A DNA stretch of 64,000 bases, from positions 174,779-238,778 of the forward strand of contig CAVRXV010000001.1 of NCBI GenBank assembly GCA_963725255.1, written 5' to 3'. The notes beneath the pieces were generated by a model. It was not told where the DNA came from. It saw only the letters and a list, made by a program, of their open reading frames with translations, and searched no databases. Positions within the stretch are counted from its first letter, which is position 1; the number at the start of each line of letters is the position of its first letter. This document shows positions 8,619-18,004 of the stretch, piece by piece. The stretch is from JAIEPX01 sp963725255 (GTDB lineage Bacteria > Pseudomonadota > Gammaproteobacteria > JAIEPX01). The translations under genes and the position numbers were made by a program.

Positions 8619-9950
8619 TTAAGTATCGTAATTTTTTCTCGCATATAACGCTAATAAGCTACCACGTGGTGGATGCTTAACAAAATAATTTTTTATTCCT
8701 GACAATAATGCCGTAGCAATGCGATCTTGATAATACGGTGTTCGTAATCGATGCTCTTCAGCATTATTCGAAATAAATCCTGTTTCGATAAGTAAAGAAG
8801 GAATGTCAGGCGATTTCAAGACTACAAAGGCAGCTTGCTCTACTCTAGAATGATGAAGTTGTGCAAATTGGCCTAAATTATCTAACAAAACAGAACCCAT
8901 TTGTAAACTGGCAGTAATCGATTGCGTTTGCGATAAATCAATGAGTACTGAACGAAGAATTTGATCTTTGTCTGCAAGATCAACGCCACCCACTAGTTCA
9001 GATTGATTTTCTTGTTGCGCTAACCAACGCGCCGCTTCACTGGTTGCTCCACGTTGTGAAAGTGCATACACCCCTACACCACACGCATTTAAATGATCAT
9101 GAGCATCAGCATGAATAGCAATAAACATATCACCTTGGTATTTACGTGCTAACGCTAAGCGATTGCGTAAACTAAGAAAGTAATCACCGTTTCGAGTTAA
9201 AACGGCACGAAAACCGGGCTGCCGATTAATTTGAGCTTGTAATCGTTTTGCGATCGCTAAAACGACATCTTTTTCTTGAGTTCCGGTTGCGCCTCGCGCA
9301 CCGGGATCTTTACCTCCGTGTCCGGGATCGATGACAACAATCACATCACGAGCTGTTGGTGCTTTGACAGATCCAGGTTTTGGTAGATCTTCATTTTCTG
9401 CTGCAGAAATGGTTTTTGACAATCCAACATTTTGTAATGTCATGCCAGAAATTCCATAAGATCCTGGATGAGGTGTTTCATTGGCGTGATCAGCAATTTT
9501 TTTTGTGAAAGATGAAATTCTTGTGTTTGATGAAGGTAACGCTCTCATTCCTTGTCGAGGAATATCAATCATTAATTTTGGAGCATCGCGTCCATTGCCA
9601 GCCAATTTAGTGATACGAGGTTTTACGTAATGTTCTAGATCCATCACAAGGCGACATTTTTCTGAATCGACACTGGATCTAATTGATTTCAGAGGCGCCG
9701 GTAAGTCCTCATCAGGGATAGATGTTCCTAATTTAACATCGTATAAATCGACAACAAATCGTTCCGGACTGTGTAGTTCAAAGTCTTCGTAATCAAAATT
9801 TTTAGAAAATTCCAGCACAATTTGTGTTGTTGCGGCTGTTTCTGATACTCGAATATTTTTTAGTGTAATGGGGGCTGCAACTGCTACAGTGCCCATAAAT
9901 AAGCAACTGATAGCAAGTGTAACGTTAATAAAGTGAAGTATCCTTTTCAT
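8619..9950 (-). CDS. amiB: N-acetylmuramoyl-L-alanine amidase (AmiB/AmiC type)
   Basis: 443 residues: a signal peptide (about 1-25), an AMIN domain (about 28-130) for septal targeting, a linker, and a C-terminal Amidase_3 zinc domain from about 200. Zinc ligands are visible as His in 'DPGHGG', Glu in 'TGTQEKD' and His in 'AIHADA', with the catalytic Glu in 'LIETGFIS'. It cuts the amide bond between MurNAc and the stem peptide in the periplasm during cell separation. No LysM domain is present, unlike E. coli AmiB. It is the upstream partner of mutL. Confidence 0.95.
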   Translation of the reverse strand: MKRILHFINVTLAISCLFMGTVAVAAPITLKNIRVSETAATTQIVLEFSKNFDYEDFELHSPERFVVDLYDVKLGTSIPDEDLPAPLKSIRSSVDSEKCRLVMDLEHYVKPRITKLAGNGRDAPKLMIDIPRQGMRALPSSNTRISSFTKKIADHANETPHPGSYGISGMTLQNVGLSKTISAAENEDLPKPGSVKAPTARDVIVVIDPGHGGKDPGARGATGTQEKDVVLAIAKRLQAQINRQPGFRAVLTRNGDYFLSLRNRLALARKYQGDMFIAIHADAHDHLNACGVGVYALSQRGATSEAARWLAQQENQSELVGGVDLADKDQILRSVLIDLSQTQSITASLQMGSVLLDNLGQFAQLHHSRVEQAAFVVLKSPDIPSLLIETGFISNNAEEHRLRTPYYQDRIATALLSGIKNYFVKHPPRGSLLALYARKNYDT

Positions 9951-10028
9951 TTTAATAGTTTTCCTAAGACATTTGTCGGTACAGATAGATTACCAAGGTC
10001 AGTAATTATAGACAAGCAGCTGTCATTA

Positions 10029-10622
10029 TTATTTAGGCGGATTGCCAAGATCCATTTTGTTTTCAGTGCCTAATCTTAATCGAGCGATGTTTTCTAAGTG
10101 TCTCCATGCAACAACACCCGCAATAAGTAATACAGGCACGAAATATCCTGGATTAATGAATAGAAGTAAGATGGGTGCAATTGATATAGCAATGAGTGAG
10201 CTGAGTGATGCGTAGCGAGTAATGAACACAGTGACTAACCATGTGACGCCACAAACGATTCCTATGGGAAATGATAGCCCTAAAATGCCACCCAAAGCCG
10301 TGGCGACGCCTTTTCCGCCTTGAAAGCCATAGAATACGGGGAAGATGTGCCCTAGTGTAGCACCCAATGCAACGAAGCCAAGTCCAAATCCACCAATGCC
10401 AAATATGGCAGCTATCCAGACTGCGATGAGTCCTTTAAGGATGTCTGCTCCTAGAACAATTAAGGCGACATTTCGACCGGCGATTCGTAGGACGTTTGTA
10501 GCGCCGGGATTTTTTGAGCCTTCGGTTCGAGGATCAGGGAGTTTCATGAGTTGGCATACGATAATGGCGGTGTTTACTGAACCGATGAGATAGGCAAGAG
10601 CAGTAAAAATGATCGCTAACAT
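10029..10622 (-). CDS. plsY: Acyl-phosphate:glycerol-3-phosphate acyltransferase
   Basis: An integral membrane protein of about 197 residues with five to six hydrophobic segments. PlsY motifs are present: 'SKNPGATNVLR', 'GHIFPVFYGFQGGKGVAT' (loop binding phosphate) and 'WRHLENIARL'. It transfers an acyl group from acyl phosphate to glycerol-3-phosphate, the first step of phospholipid synthesis. The start at 10622 is preferred over 10655, because GGAAGGA lies about 7 bases upstream and the hydrophobic segment then begins immediately. Confidence 0.96.
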   Translation of the reverse strand: MLAIIFTALAYLIGSVNTAIIVCQLMKLPDPRTEGSKNPGATNVLRIAGRNVALIVLGADILKGLIAVWIAAIFGIGGFGLGFVALGATLGHIFPVFYGFQGGKGVATALGGILGLSFPIGIVCGVTWLVTVFITRYASLSSLIAISIAPILLLFINPGYFVPVLLIAGVVAWRHLENIARLRLGTENKMDLGNPPK

Positions 10623-10728
10623 AATTCTGATCCTTCCGTAGATATATTGATGCAAATACTATTACACCGCCCTAATCAGTGTCAACGCAAATTGACTTCG
10701 CTTAAACCAAAAAGAAAATCACGGATTT

Positions 10729-10841
10729 GGACTGGGCAAGATCTACCTTTTCAAGATCGTTGAGGACATGGATGTCCGAACGAAGACTACACGGATGTAT
10801 TTACGGCGGTCTTGAAAAGGTTGTCTTGCCCAGTCCAACTC
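10729..10841. mobile_element. MITE-like element M1, copy 1
   Basis: A 108-bp unit (10729-10836) with imperfect terminal inverted repeats of about 30 bp beginning GGACTGGGCAAGA and continuing CCTTTTCAAGA. An almost identical copy (about three differences) lies in the opposite orientation at 50397-50504. Both copies share extra bases (GAGTT) beyond the right end, so the unit may reach 10841 and then overlaps the stop codon of the MFS gene. No coding capacity. Confidence 0.85.
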
Positions 10842-12174
10842 ATAACACAATTCTTGATGGGGAAGGTGTCTCACCTAGTTCTACGGCCGTGATGTCATAG
10901 TGAACCGTTTCAGTAGCAACCAATACCGAGACAGTGGTCACGAGCGCCATGCCGACGATGTAAAGAGCTATGGGCCATGACGCGTTGAACTCACGTAGTA
11001 GTCCCGTCGCGATTAGAGGGGACAGCCCCCCTGCCACGACCGAAGCCATCTGATAGCCGAGCGAGGCTCCGCTGTAGCGCACACGAGTGCTGAAAAGCTC
11101 GGAAAAGAAACTTGCCTGCGGACCATACATGGCTGCGTGGCTTATGCCAAGCGCCACAGCCACACTCAGCATCATCAGAGCGTTGCTCGATGTCTCGATC
11201 AGGAAGAAGAAAGGGAATGCGAACAATCCGGTAAAGATCGATCCGAATAAATAGACCGGTCTCCGCCCCACGCGGTCCGACAGAGCCCCAAATGCAGGGA
11301 TCGTAAAGAGCGCTACGACGGCTCCCAGCGCAACTGCTCTGAGAACGACGGGTCTGGAAAAGCCGATGGCAGGCTGTGTCGCGTAGGTCAGGACAAAGAC
11401 ACTGAAGAGATAGAACACGCCGTTTTCCGCAAATTTTGCCCCCATGGCAAGAAGCACGTTCTTTGGGTGGTGACGCAGCACTTCCATAATCGGCCTCTTC
11501 GATGCGGTCTGAGTCTTCTGGACCTCGGCGAAAACGGGTGACTCGACCACAGCTAGTCTGAAGAACAACCCGACAGCGACCAGTAATATGCTCAGCAAGA
11601 ACGCCATGCGCCAGCCCCAGCTAAACAGCGCAGCCTCAGGCAGACTCGAGATCTGTCCAAAAACGATAGTTGAGAGGAGCAGTCCCGCCGGCACTCCGAT
11701 CAGAGGCCAACTTCCATAGAATCCGCGCCTTCCCTTGGGAGAATGTTCGACTGCCATCAAAACGGCACCTCCCCATTCTCCTCCGATGCCGAACCCCTGC
11801 GCTAAGCGCACTAGCACCAGCAGGATGGGCGCCCAGATGCCGATCTGATGGTAGGTCGGAAGCAGCCCTACGAGGAAGGTGGCAATCCCCATGAGCAGGA
11901 GTGTGAAAATCAGCATCGACTTGCGACCGATCCGATCACCGAAATGCCCGCAGACTATCCCGCCGACCGGACGGGCAATAAATCCGACAGCGTAGGTGCC
12001 GAAGGAGGCAAGCGTGCCGGTCAGAGGATCAAAGTTGGGAAAGAAAAGCTGCGGGAAAACTAAGGCGCTGGCTGTCCCATAGATAAAAAAGTCATACCAC
12101 TCGATTGTAGTGCCAATGAGACTAGCAATGGCCACTTTTCGAACCACGGAATTTGCAGGTGCTGAATTTTCCAT
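10840..12174 (-). CDS. MFS symporter of the metabolite:H+ family (ShiA/ProP/KgtP-like), GC-rich
   Basis: 444 residues with about 12 transmembrane segments. MHS-family features: 'TTIEWYDFFIYGTA' in TM1, 'RPVGGIVCGHFGDRIGRK' (loop 2-3 motif) and 'LVRLAQGFGIGGEWGGA'. It should import a small carboxylate or zwitterion with protons; the substrate (shikimate, 2-oxoglutarate, proline/betaine or other) cannot be assigned. Sampled lines are about 55-62% GC against about 40% in neighbours, with many Arg CGC/CGG and Leu CTG codons, so recent transfer from a higher-GC proteobacterium is likely. The start is supported by GGAGGG. The stop overlaps the end of repeat M1. Confidence 0.9.
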   Translation of the reverse strand: MENSAPANSVVRKVAIASLIGTTIEWYDFFIYGTASALVFPQLFFPNFDPLTGTLASFGTYAVGFIARPVGGIVCGHFGDRIGRKSMLIFTLLLMGIATFLVGLLPTYHQIGIWAPILLVLVRLAQGFGIGGEWGGAVLMAVEHSPKGRRGFYGSWPLIGVPAGLLLSTIVFGQISSLPEAALFSWGWRMAFLLSILLVAVGLFFRLAVVESPVFAEVQKTQTASKRPIMEVLRHHPKNVLLAMGAKFAENGVFYLFSVFVLTYATQPAIGFSRPVVLRAVALGAVVALFTIPAFGALSDRVGRRPVYLFGSIFTGLFAFPFFFLIETSSNALMMLSVAVALGISHAAMYGPQASFFSELFSTRVRYSGASLGYQMASVVAGGLSPLIATGLLREFNASWPIALYIVGMALVTTVSVLVATETVHYDITAVELGETPSPSRIVL

Positions 12175-12320
12175 AGTCGTCGACCCTCCTTTGTCTTTAA
12201 AGTCACTCCAGACTTGGAATCATATAGAAGGCGGTTATCATTCGCTAGGAATTTTTGAGATGAAAAAAATTTCGTGGCGTGTTAGTTTTCGAAAATCAAA
12301 AGTGAACAAAGGAAATACGT

Positions 12321-12872
12321 ATGAGCTCAAAAGATAGTCACCTAATTTGGCTAGACCTCGAAATGACAGGACTCGAACCTGAAACCGATCGCATTTTAGA
12401 AATAGCCACCATCATCACAAATAATCACCTCGACATCATCGAAGAAGGCCCCGTCATCGCTATTCACCAAACTGATGACACCCTTGCTAACATGAATGAA
12501 TGGTGCGTCAAACTTCATGGCTCTACTGGCCTCACAGAACGATGTCGACAAAGCAACATAACAGAACAACAGGCCGAACAACAAACACTCGACTTTATCA
12601 GTCAGTACGTCAAAGAAGGTGCCTCCCCTCTTTGCGGCAACAGTGTTCACCAAGACCGAAGATTCCTCTATCGCTACATGCCACATCTTGCTGAATACTT
12701 TCACTACCGAAATTTAGACGTCAGCACTCTTAAGATACTCGCCCAACGATGGGCTCCTCAGGTTTACTCTGCACTTGAAAAAGAATCTACTCACATGGCA
12801 TTACAAGATATCCGCGACTCTATCGATGAACTCAAATATTATCGTAAACATCTTTTCAGACAAGACTTTTAA
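12321..12872 (+). CDS. orn: Oligoribonuclease
   Basis: 183 residues, the normal length. DEDDh exonuclease residues are seen: Asp12 and Glu14 in 'WLDLEMTGL', Asp in 'NSVHQDRRFL', and His/Asp in 'HMALQDIRDS'. It degrades 2-5-nt RNAs, and pGpG in c-di-GMP turnover, to mononucleotides in the cytosol. AAAGGA lies 8 bases before the ATG. It is divergent from the MFS gene and convergent with the Sel1 gene. Confidence 0.97.
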   Translation: MSSKDSHLIWLDLEMTGLEPETDRILEIATIITNNHLDIIEEGPVIAIHQTDDTLANMNEWCVKLHGSTGLTERCRQSNITEQQAEQQTLDFISQYVKEGASPLCGNSVHQDRRFLYRYMPHLAEYFHYRNLDVSTLKILAQRWAPQVYSALEKESTHMALQDIRDSIDELKYYRKHLFRQDF

Positions 12873-12887
12873 GCTCGAGATTATTAA

Positions 12888-14969
12888 TCAAAAAAACCGA
12901 GAAAATATATTTGATACTGTTTGTGTAATGTATGTTCCTACATCATAGAATGGCTCGCTTTCATGCGCAGGCGCTTGAGGGGTGGGAACTGGATTTTCAG
13001 TTACCGTTACAGGTACAGCTTCAGGCAAAACTTGTGGAATTGGCTTTGCAATTGATGGCGTCTGAGGGCCTGCGGAACTTAATTTCGTTGAATTTTTTTC
13101 ATCATCTCCGAGCTTCGACGTGTCTGCTTTAAAAAACCCTCCTCTCAACCCACTGTACGTTTTATGCTGAATTTTAGACACTGATTTTACAGGGGGTTTA
13201 AGGCGTTCAATTCCAGCACTTGCTTTATCAATGATACTTTCATATTGATCTAATGGTCCGAAAATAAATTTTTCAAGATACCCTTCTTCTTTTTCGAGCT
13301 CGATAGCTTTTTGATAACAAATCAAAGCCAATTTATTATCTTGTTTTCCGCATAATCCTTTCTCAAAATAAACACCAGAATAATAAAACGCTGCTGGGTA
13401 ACGCAATTTTCTTGCCTTCTCATACAATGCAAAAGCTTGTGTGTAACGATCATCATTTCGATTATCAGATTCAATAAGACATGCCAATTTAACCATAGAA
13501 ACGGGATCTTCTAAACTCACAGCTTTTTGAAGTAATTCAGTAACTTTCGCAGGGTCTTTTTTAAGTTTAAATAGCGCCTCTCCTCTTTCATAAAAAAAGA
13601 TTAATCGTCTAATTGCATCAGCATCATCTTTTTCAGCTAAATCCGATATAAAATTAAATGCTTTTCTTCGGTCTTTTCCTTTTGCTTGCAGAAGAATAAT
13701 GTCTAATAGTTGATACCGTGGATAGCTCCTCATCAACCCAATTTCGTTAATCCCCAATACTCTAAATTTTTCTAAAATTTCTCTTAATGGAATATCTTCT
13801 AGCTTTCTGTTAATACCATTTAATTTATCTAATTTGAGTTGACTCTGCAAATTTCCCGCTTGTGCAGATCGCTGTAGCCATACTTTTCCACCTTCCCCTT
13901 TAGATTGAGCACCTAAAAAGTCATTGGCTGTTTCTGAACCATTTTCAGCTGCGTCTATTATATATTTAAATCCTTCAGGTTTGAATTCAGGTCCTTTTGA
14001 AAGTAAATTTTGACCATGAATAAATTGTGCATCAGGATCACCATTATCAGCACTTAATTTAAAATAATAATTGGCTTTCTCTTCATCAGGTTTAACATAA
14101 ATCCCTTTGGTATAAAAAACGCCCATATTATATTGCGCTTTTGCATCGCCCAGTTTGGCTGCTCTTTCATACCATTCAAAACCAAGTTTTTCGTCTCTTT
14201 CAACCTTAACGCCGGCTAGATAGATAGCACCAAAAAATCGCATGGATTCCGTTCGCCCTGCTTTTGCTGCAATAGTATGCAAGTCAAATGCTTTTTGAAA
14301 ATCATATTTCAATCCATAAAAAGCATTGGCATAAGCTCGAGCTAAAGATTCCGTAGCTTCAATAACTCCTGCTTCATGTGCTTTCCATAACCAGACCACT
14401 GCTTGTTCATCACTTTGTTGAGCACCAATTCCGTGCAAACAAAAACGCGCATATTCGTGCATCGCTGTAGGAAATTTTGCATCGGCGGCTTTTTTCATAT
14501 ATTCAGCCGCTAATTTTGGGTTTTTTTCAACTTTTGAGTCAGAATTACCATTTTCAAGACAATTTGCGTAGATATATTGAGCATGAGGCATACCAGAATC
14601 AGCCAGTATTTTTGTGAATTCAATAGTCTGGCCAATTACCTTATCAGCGTCAGATAATTTCTGCTTAAATTGCTTCTCTTCAGGCGAAATAATTAATTTT
14701 GAGGTTTTAATACTAACATCATAGAGTCCTATATCGGCATCAATTATTGCAAGCTCAGCATAGTCGAATTCTTTAATCCACTCTGGTAATTTTTTAAATA
14801 ATGTACCTCTTTCACCTCGACTATTAACATGCTTTCCACGCCCTGTGATAAATCGTAATTTTTTTACGTGATCCGCAGACGCTTGACGTATAGCAGATAC
14901 CACACAGGCCTTAGCTTGTTCTTCGGACAATCCGTGCAAATCGTACATAGAGTCTTGTCTTTTATCCAT
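12888..14969 (-). CDS. Smr domain-Sel1 repeat fusion protein
   Basis: 693 residues. The N-terminus is an Smr domain (about 8-75): 'YDLHGLSEEQA' and 'ITGRGKHVNSRGERG' match the DLHG and TGxGxHS motifs of Smr nickases/RNA-binding domains. Residues about 125-390 and 430-580 carry Sel1-like repeats of about 36 residues ('AAEYMKKAADAKFPTAMHEY', 'WYERAAKLGDAKAQYNMGVF'). The C-terminal ~110 residues are Pro-rich and probably disordered. Sel1 repeats are protein-binding solenoids; in Legionella and Coxiella they occur in host-interaction factors. An Smr head on a Sel1 array is an uncommon arrangement. Whether it acts on nucleic acid or serves as a scaffold is unknown. Confidence 0.8.
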   Translation of the reverse strand: MDKRQDSMYDLHGLSEEQAKACVVSAIRQASADHVKKLRFITGRGKHVNSRGERGTLFKKLPEWIKEFDYAELAIIDADIGLYDVSIKTSKLIISPEEKQFKQKLSDADKVIGQTIEFTKILADSGMPHAQYIYANCLENGNSDSKVEKNPKLAAEYMKKAADAKFPTAMHEYARFCLHGIGAQQSDEQAVVWLWKAHEAGVIEATESLARAYANAFYGLKYDFQKAFDLHTIAAKAGRTESMRFFGAIYLAGVKVERDEKLGFEWYERAAKLGDAKAQYNMGVFYTKGIYVKPDEEKANYYFKLSADNGDPDAQFIHGQNLLSKGPEFKPEGFKYIIDAAENGSETANDFLGAQSKGEGGKVWLQRSAQAGNLQSQLKLDKLNGINRKLEDIPLREILEKFRVLGINEIGLMRSYPRYQLLDIILLQAKGKDRRKAFNFISDLAEKDDADAIRRLIFFYERGEALFKLKKDPAKVTELLQKAVSLEDPVSMVKLACLIESDNRNDDRYTQAFALYEKARKLRYPAAFYYSGVYFEKGLCGKQDNKLALICYQKAIELEKEEGYLEKFIFGPLDQYESIIDKASAGIERLKPPVKSVSKIQHKTYSGLRGGFFKADTSKLGDDEKNSTKLSSAGPQTPSIAKPIPQVLPEAVPVTVTENPVPTPQAPAHESEPFYDVGTYITQTVSNIFSRFF

Positions 14970-15018
14970 TTCTGAATGTCCTCATATGAAATAGTCACAA
15001 CCTAATTAACCTAAATTA

Positions 15019-16398
15019 TTATATTTTCGCACCTAATTTTCGCTGAAGCTCTAAAAGCATAGGCTCAAGAGTTACAGGATAATTCTCGGTAGTTTTGAGA
15101 AATTGCCTTAGTTGAGTTTTAGTACGCGATTGCATAGCAAGAATACTCGGTTGTTCGTAAACTAGTTTTCCTTTTCTGAAAATTGGAAGCAGTAAATCTT
15201 CATATTGATCAGAACCTGGAAGAAAATCGTTGTTAATTCCGAACTCAACATCGTAGACACAATCACCAATAAATTTTTCATTTGTGAAATATCGACGCAC
15301 TTGATGAATACCTGCCATGGTTGTTTTTTTAACATGATCAGATACTTTCAATTTATAATCCCACTGATCGTTTGCATTTTTTATCGCCGCTAATTTATAA
15401 ATAGTATTTAACGCGGGTTGATCGTGAGACGTTACTAATCGAGTACCCACTCCCCACGCATTGATCGGAGCGTCTTGTCGTTTTAATTCTTTAATTCGAT
15501 ACTCGTCTAAATCTCCACTCACAACAATTCGAGTTTTATCAAAACCTGCGTCATCAAGCATTTTTCGAGTAGCCCTACTTAGTGCTCCTATATCACCAGA
15601 ATCTAGGCGAACGGCTGCTAAATCGTGCCCTTCTTTTCGCAATTCATTACCGACAATAATCGCATTTTTCACACCATTGATAGTATCGTAAGTATCCACC
15701 AATAAAACCGTTTGGCTTTTCATTGTTTTAGCAAAAGCTTGAAATGCCTCTAATTCACTGGGAAACGCCATAATCCAACTATGGGCCTGAGTACCTTGAA
15801 TGGGTATCCCGTATGTTTTACCCGCTAAAACATTAGAAGTGGAATTGCAGCCACCAATAAATGCTGCCCGACTCGCTGTGAGCCCACCATCTGGACCCTG
15901 TGCTCGCCTCAGCCCAAACTCCATGAGTGAGTCACCTTGAGCAGCCGAACAAACTCTGCTGGCTTTTGTTGCGATCAAGCTGGCAAAATTCATGAAATTC
16001 ATCAAAGCAGTTTCTAAAAGTTGGCATTGTATCAAGGGGCCTTGAATCCGAAGCAAGGGTTCTTTAGGTTGAACTAAAGTACCTTCAGGAACCGCATCAA
16101 TGTCGCATGTAAAGGTTAATTCGCTTAAATACTGCAAAAACTTGGGCTCAAACAGCGCTTCTCCGTCAGAAGACCGACAAGATTGTAGATAGGCAATATC
16201 GGATTCAGAAAAAGCATAATGGGATAAATACTTGATAACTTCAGCCAAACCGCAGGCAATAACATAGCTTCCATCAAAAGGGTTGCTGCGATAGCCCAAA
16301 TAGAATACCGCTTCCTGCTCTGCCATTTCCAGGCGCCAATAGCCTTGAGCCATTATGAGCTCATACTGATCAGTCAATAATGCTGAGGGTAAAACCAT
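15019..16398 (-). CDS. pncB: Nicotinate phosphoribosyltransferase
   Basis: 459 residues of the longer NAPRTase type. The N-terminal signature 'LLTDQYELIMAQGYW', the central 'FGLRRAQGPDGG' and 'GGCNSTSNVLAG', and the 'VRLDSGDIGALSRATRKML' phosphoribosyl-binding region are present. It makes nicotinate mononucleotide from nicotinate and PRPP in the NAD salvage pathway. AAGG sits 9 bases before the ATG. It stands alone, about 50 bp downstream of the Sel1 gene start. Confidence 0.95.
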   Translation of the reverse strand: MVLPSALLTDQYELIMAQGYWRLEMAEQEAVFYLGYRSNPFDGSYVIACGLAEVIKYLSHYAFSESDIAYLQSCRSSDGEALFEPKFLQYLSELTFTCDIDAVPEGTLVQPKEPLLRIQGPLIQCQLLETALMNFMNFASLIATKASRVCSAAQGDSLMEFGLRRAQGPDGGLTASRAAFIGGCNSTSNVLAGKTYGIPIQGTQAHSWIMAFPSELEAFQAFAKTMKSQTVLLVDTYDTINGVKNAIIVGNELRKEGHDLAAVRLDSGDIGALSRATRKMLDDAGFDKTRIVVSGDLDEYRIKELKRQDAPINAWGVGTRLVTSHDQPALNTIYKLAAIKNANDQWDYKLKVSDHVKKTTMAGIHQVRRYFTNEKFIGDCVYDVEFGINNDFLPGSDQYEDLLLPIFRKGKLVYEQPSILAMQSRTKTQLRQFLKTTENYPVTLEPMLLELQRKLGAKI

Positions 16399-16624
16399 TC
16401 GAGTAACCTTAAAAAACCAATATTCTGGCTATGATCGTTGATTCACCTTGGAAGTGCAACTCGTGTTGAGCTTGAGAGCACTACGAGTATAGACAAGAAA
16501 GATAGAACGTGGTTTTATCCTCTTTAACAATTCCTTAAGCTTATTATGATAATATCAGCAAATCTAGCTTATTCTTGTTGTTTATGTTAGGTTTATAGCG
16601 GTTAAATAGAGAGAGGCTTACTAT

Positions 16625-17785
16625 ATGTCACAAGTTAAAGTTCCTGCACACACCCAGCTCAATGTAATGATTGAAGAAAGCTTTTGGGGCCTCTATCTCG
16701 GAGTTCTTTCAGACATTAACAATGCTACTATTCATTCTTTAGCAACCACAATTCTTGACCAACAAAGCAATGAATTTTCTGCTGAATATTTAACGTTTTT
16801 TAATGATACATTACTCAGTGACATTGAATTTGAAAATTTGGATGCAAATCCTTTTTACATTAAAAACAAGCTCAACAATAATAGATTGGCATTTTCTAAT
16901 CGGTATACCGTTAATGAACTTCGAGGACCTCAATTCCGAAAATTTCTGAGCGATATGGCCAAAACCAATCCTAATATGAGCCTATCTAACGCACTTTTAC
17001 ACTCGATAAAAGAGCCAACCAGTGCAGATCTGCATAAATATTTTTTGGCCTCATCTTTGCTTGTTGATTTAGATGGGGTGACAAAAGCAATTTTAATTAA
17101 ATCTTCAAGAATTGCTCTAGCGCGTCTCTCACAAGGCGAATCGTTAACCAACGAAGATTTAAAAGTAGTTTTTGATAAACAATATGAATATTTTCATAAT
17201 TGCCCACTTGCAGTACAACCTGTTTACACCCAGCTCAAAACAACGACAACAATTTTAGAAAAATTACTCAAAGAAGCGATTGAGAAAAAAGACAACAGCA
17301 TAAATAATAGTTCTGAATTAGATGGAATTATTGTTCAATTACGTTCCGCAATACTCGCTGCATGCGACTTAATGCCTGATTTCGATGAGAACGGAGCATT
17401 TTCGTATCCCGCTAATTATCAATCGCGCGTAAACCATTATGCTGAAACTGCGACTCAACTTGCCAACAACCCAAATCTTAAACAATTTTCGTTTTCTTCA
17501 TATCTAGGTATTTCAATGTTTGCACTGGGTGTAATTGCTCTTGCAATGTGCGCTGCTGCGGTTGTTTTCCCACCTTCTGCATTATTTCTAAGCCAGGCCC
17601 TCCTGCACGGAATTGTTAGCGTTACTGCGATTGAAGGAACGCTAGCCGGCGCCGGTGTCGTGGCAGCGGGCGCTGGATTTGGATTTTTCAGAACGGGTCG
17701 TAAGTTCCATGGAAAAGATGCGATGGACACTTTACAATCATCCATTGAGAAAACGGATAGAAATATTTCAGCTATTACTGTGTAA
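16625..17785 (+). CDS. Unknown protein with a C-terminal hydrophobic hairpin
   Basis: 386 residues, not recognised. The first ~290 residues are soluble and helical. Two strongly hydrophobic segments follow at about 300-325 and 330-362, the second rich in Gly/Ala ('GTLAGAGVVAAGAGFGFF'), then a short basic tail. This tail-hairpin topology occurs in Legionella/Coxiella effectors that insert into host membranes; that is inference only. GAGAGG precedes the ATG by 9 bases. A palindromic repeat cluster begins 6 bp after the stop. Confidence 0.65.
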   Translation: MSQVKVPAHTQLNVMIEESFWGLYLGVLSDINNATIHSLATTILDQQSNEFSAEYLTFFNDTLLSDIEFENLDANPFYIKNKLNNNRLAFSNRYTVNELRGPQFRKFLSDMAKTNPNMSLSNALLHSIKEPTSADLHKYFLASSLLVDLDGVTKAILIKSSRIALARLSQGESLTNEDLKVVFDKQYEYFHNCPLAVQPVYTQLKTTTTILEKLLKEAIEKKDNSINNSSELDGIIVQLRSAILAACDLMPDFDENGAFSYPANYQSRVNHYAETATQLANNPNLKQFSFSSYLGISMFALGVIALAMCAAAVVFPPSALFLSQALLHGIVSVTAIEGTLAGAGVVAAGAGFGFFRTGRKFHGKDAMDTLQSSIEKTDRNISAITV

Positions 17786-17790
17786 ATTTG

Positions 17791-17898
17791 AAGGGGTCAG
17801 ATCCTTCACCTTTGTCATCGCGAGCGAAGCGTGGCGATCCAGTCTTTATTTCTGGATCGCCACGCTTCGCTCGCGATGACAGAGTGATCTAACCCCTT
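17791..17898. repeat. Nested palindromes: GGGGTCAGATC repeat interrupted by a TCGCGAGCGAAGC repeat
   Basis: Outer arms AAGGGGTCAGATC (17791-17803) and its near complement (17886-17898) enclose a perfect 30-bp inverted repeat (17813-17842 and 17852-17881, 9-nt loop) with core TCGCGAGCGAAGCGTGGCGA. One palindrome family seems to have inserted into the loop of another. The RNA would fold as one long hairpin just 3' of the preceding gene. Confidence 0.9.
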
Positions 17899-17921
17899 CG
17901 CGCATATGTGCTATGCTTTAA

Positions 17922-17975
17922 CCTAGATTCTGCAGTTGGAATTGTAGCGAGAGGCTCTAAAGTGCTGAATCTAGG
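17922..17975. repeat. Short copy of MITE-like element M2
   Basis: A 54-bp unit starting CCTAGATTCTGCAGTTGG and ending GAATCTAGG, with internal 'GTAGCGAGAGGC' shared with the longer element at 23611-23788. It is best read as an internally deleted derivative. Confidence 0.75.
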
Positions 17976-18004
17976 TTTTAGAAGTCATACACAAGGAGAG
18001 GCAG

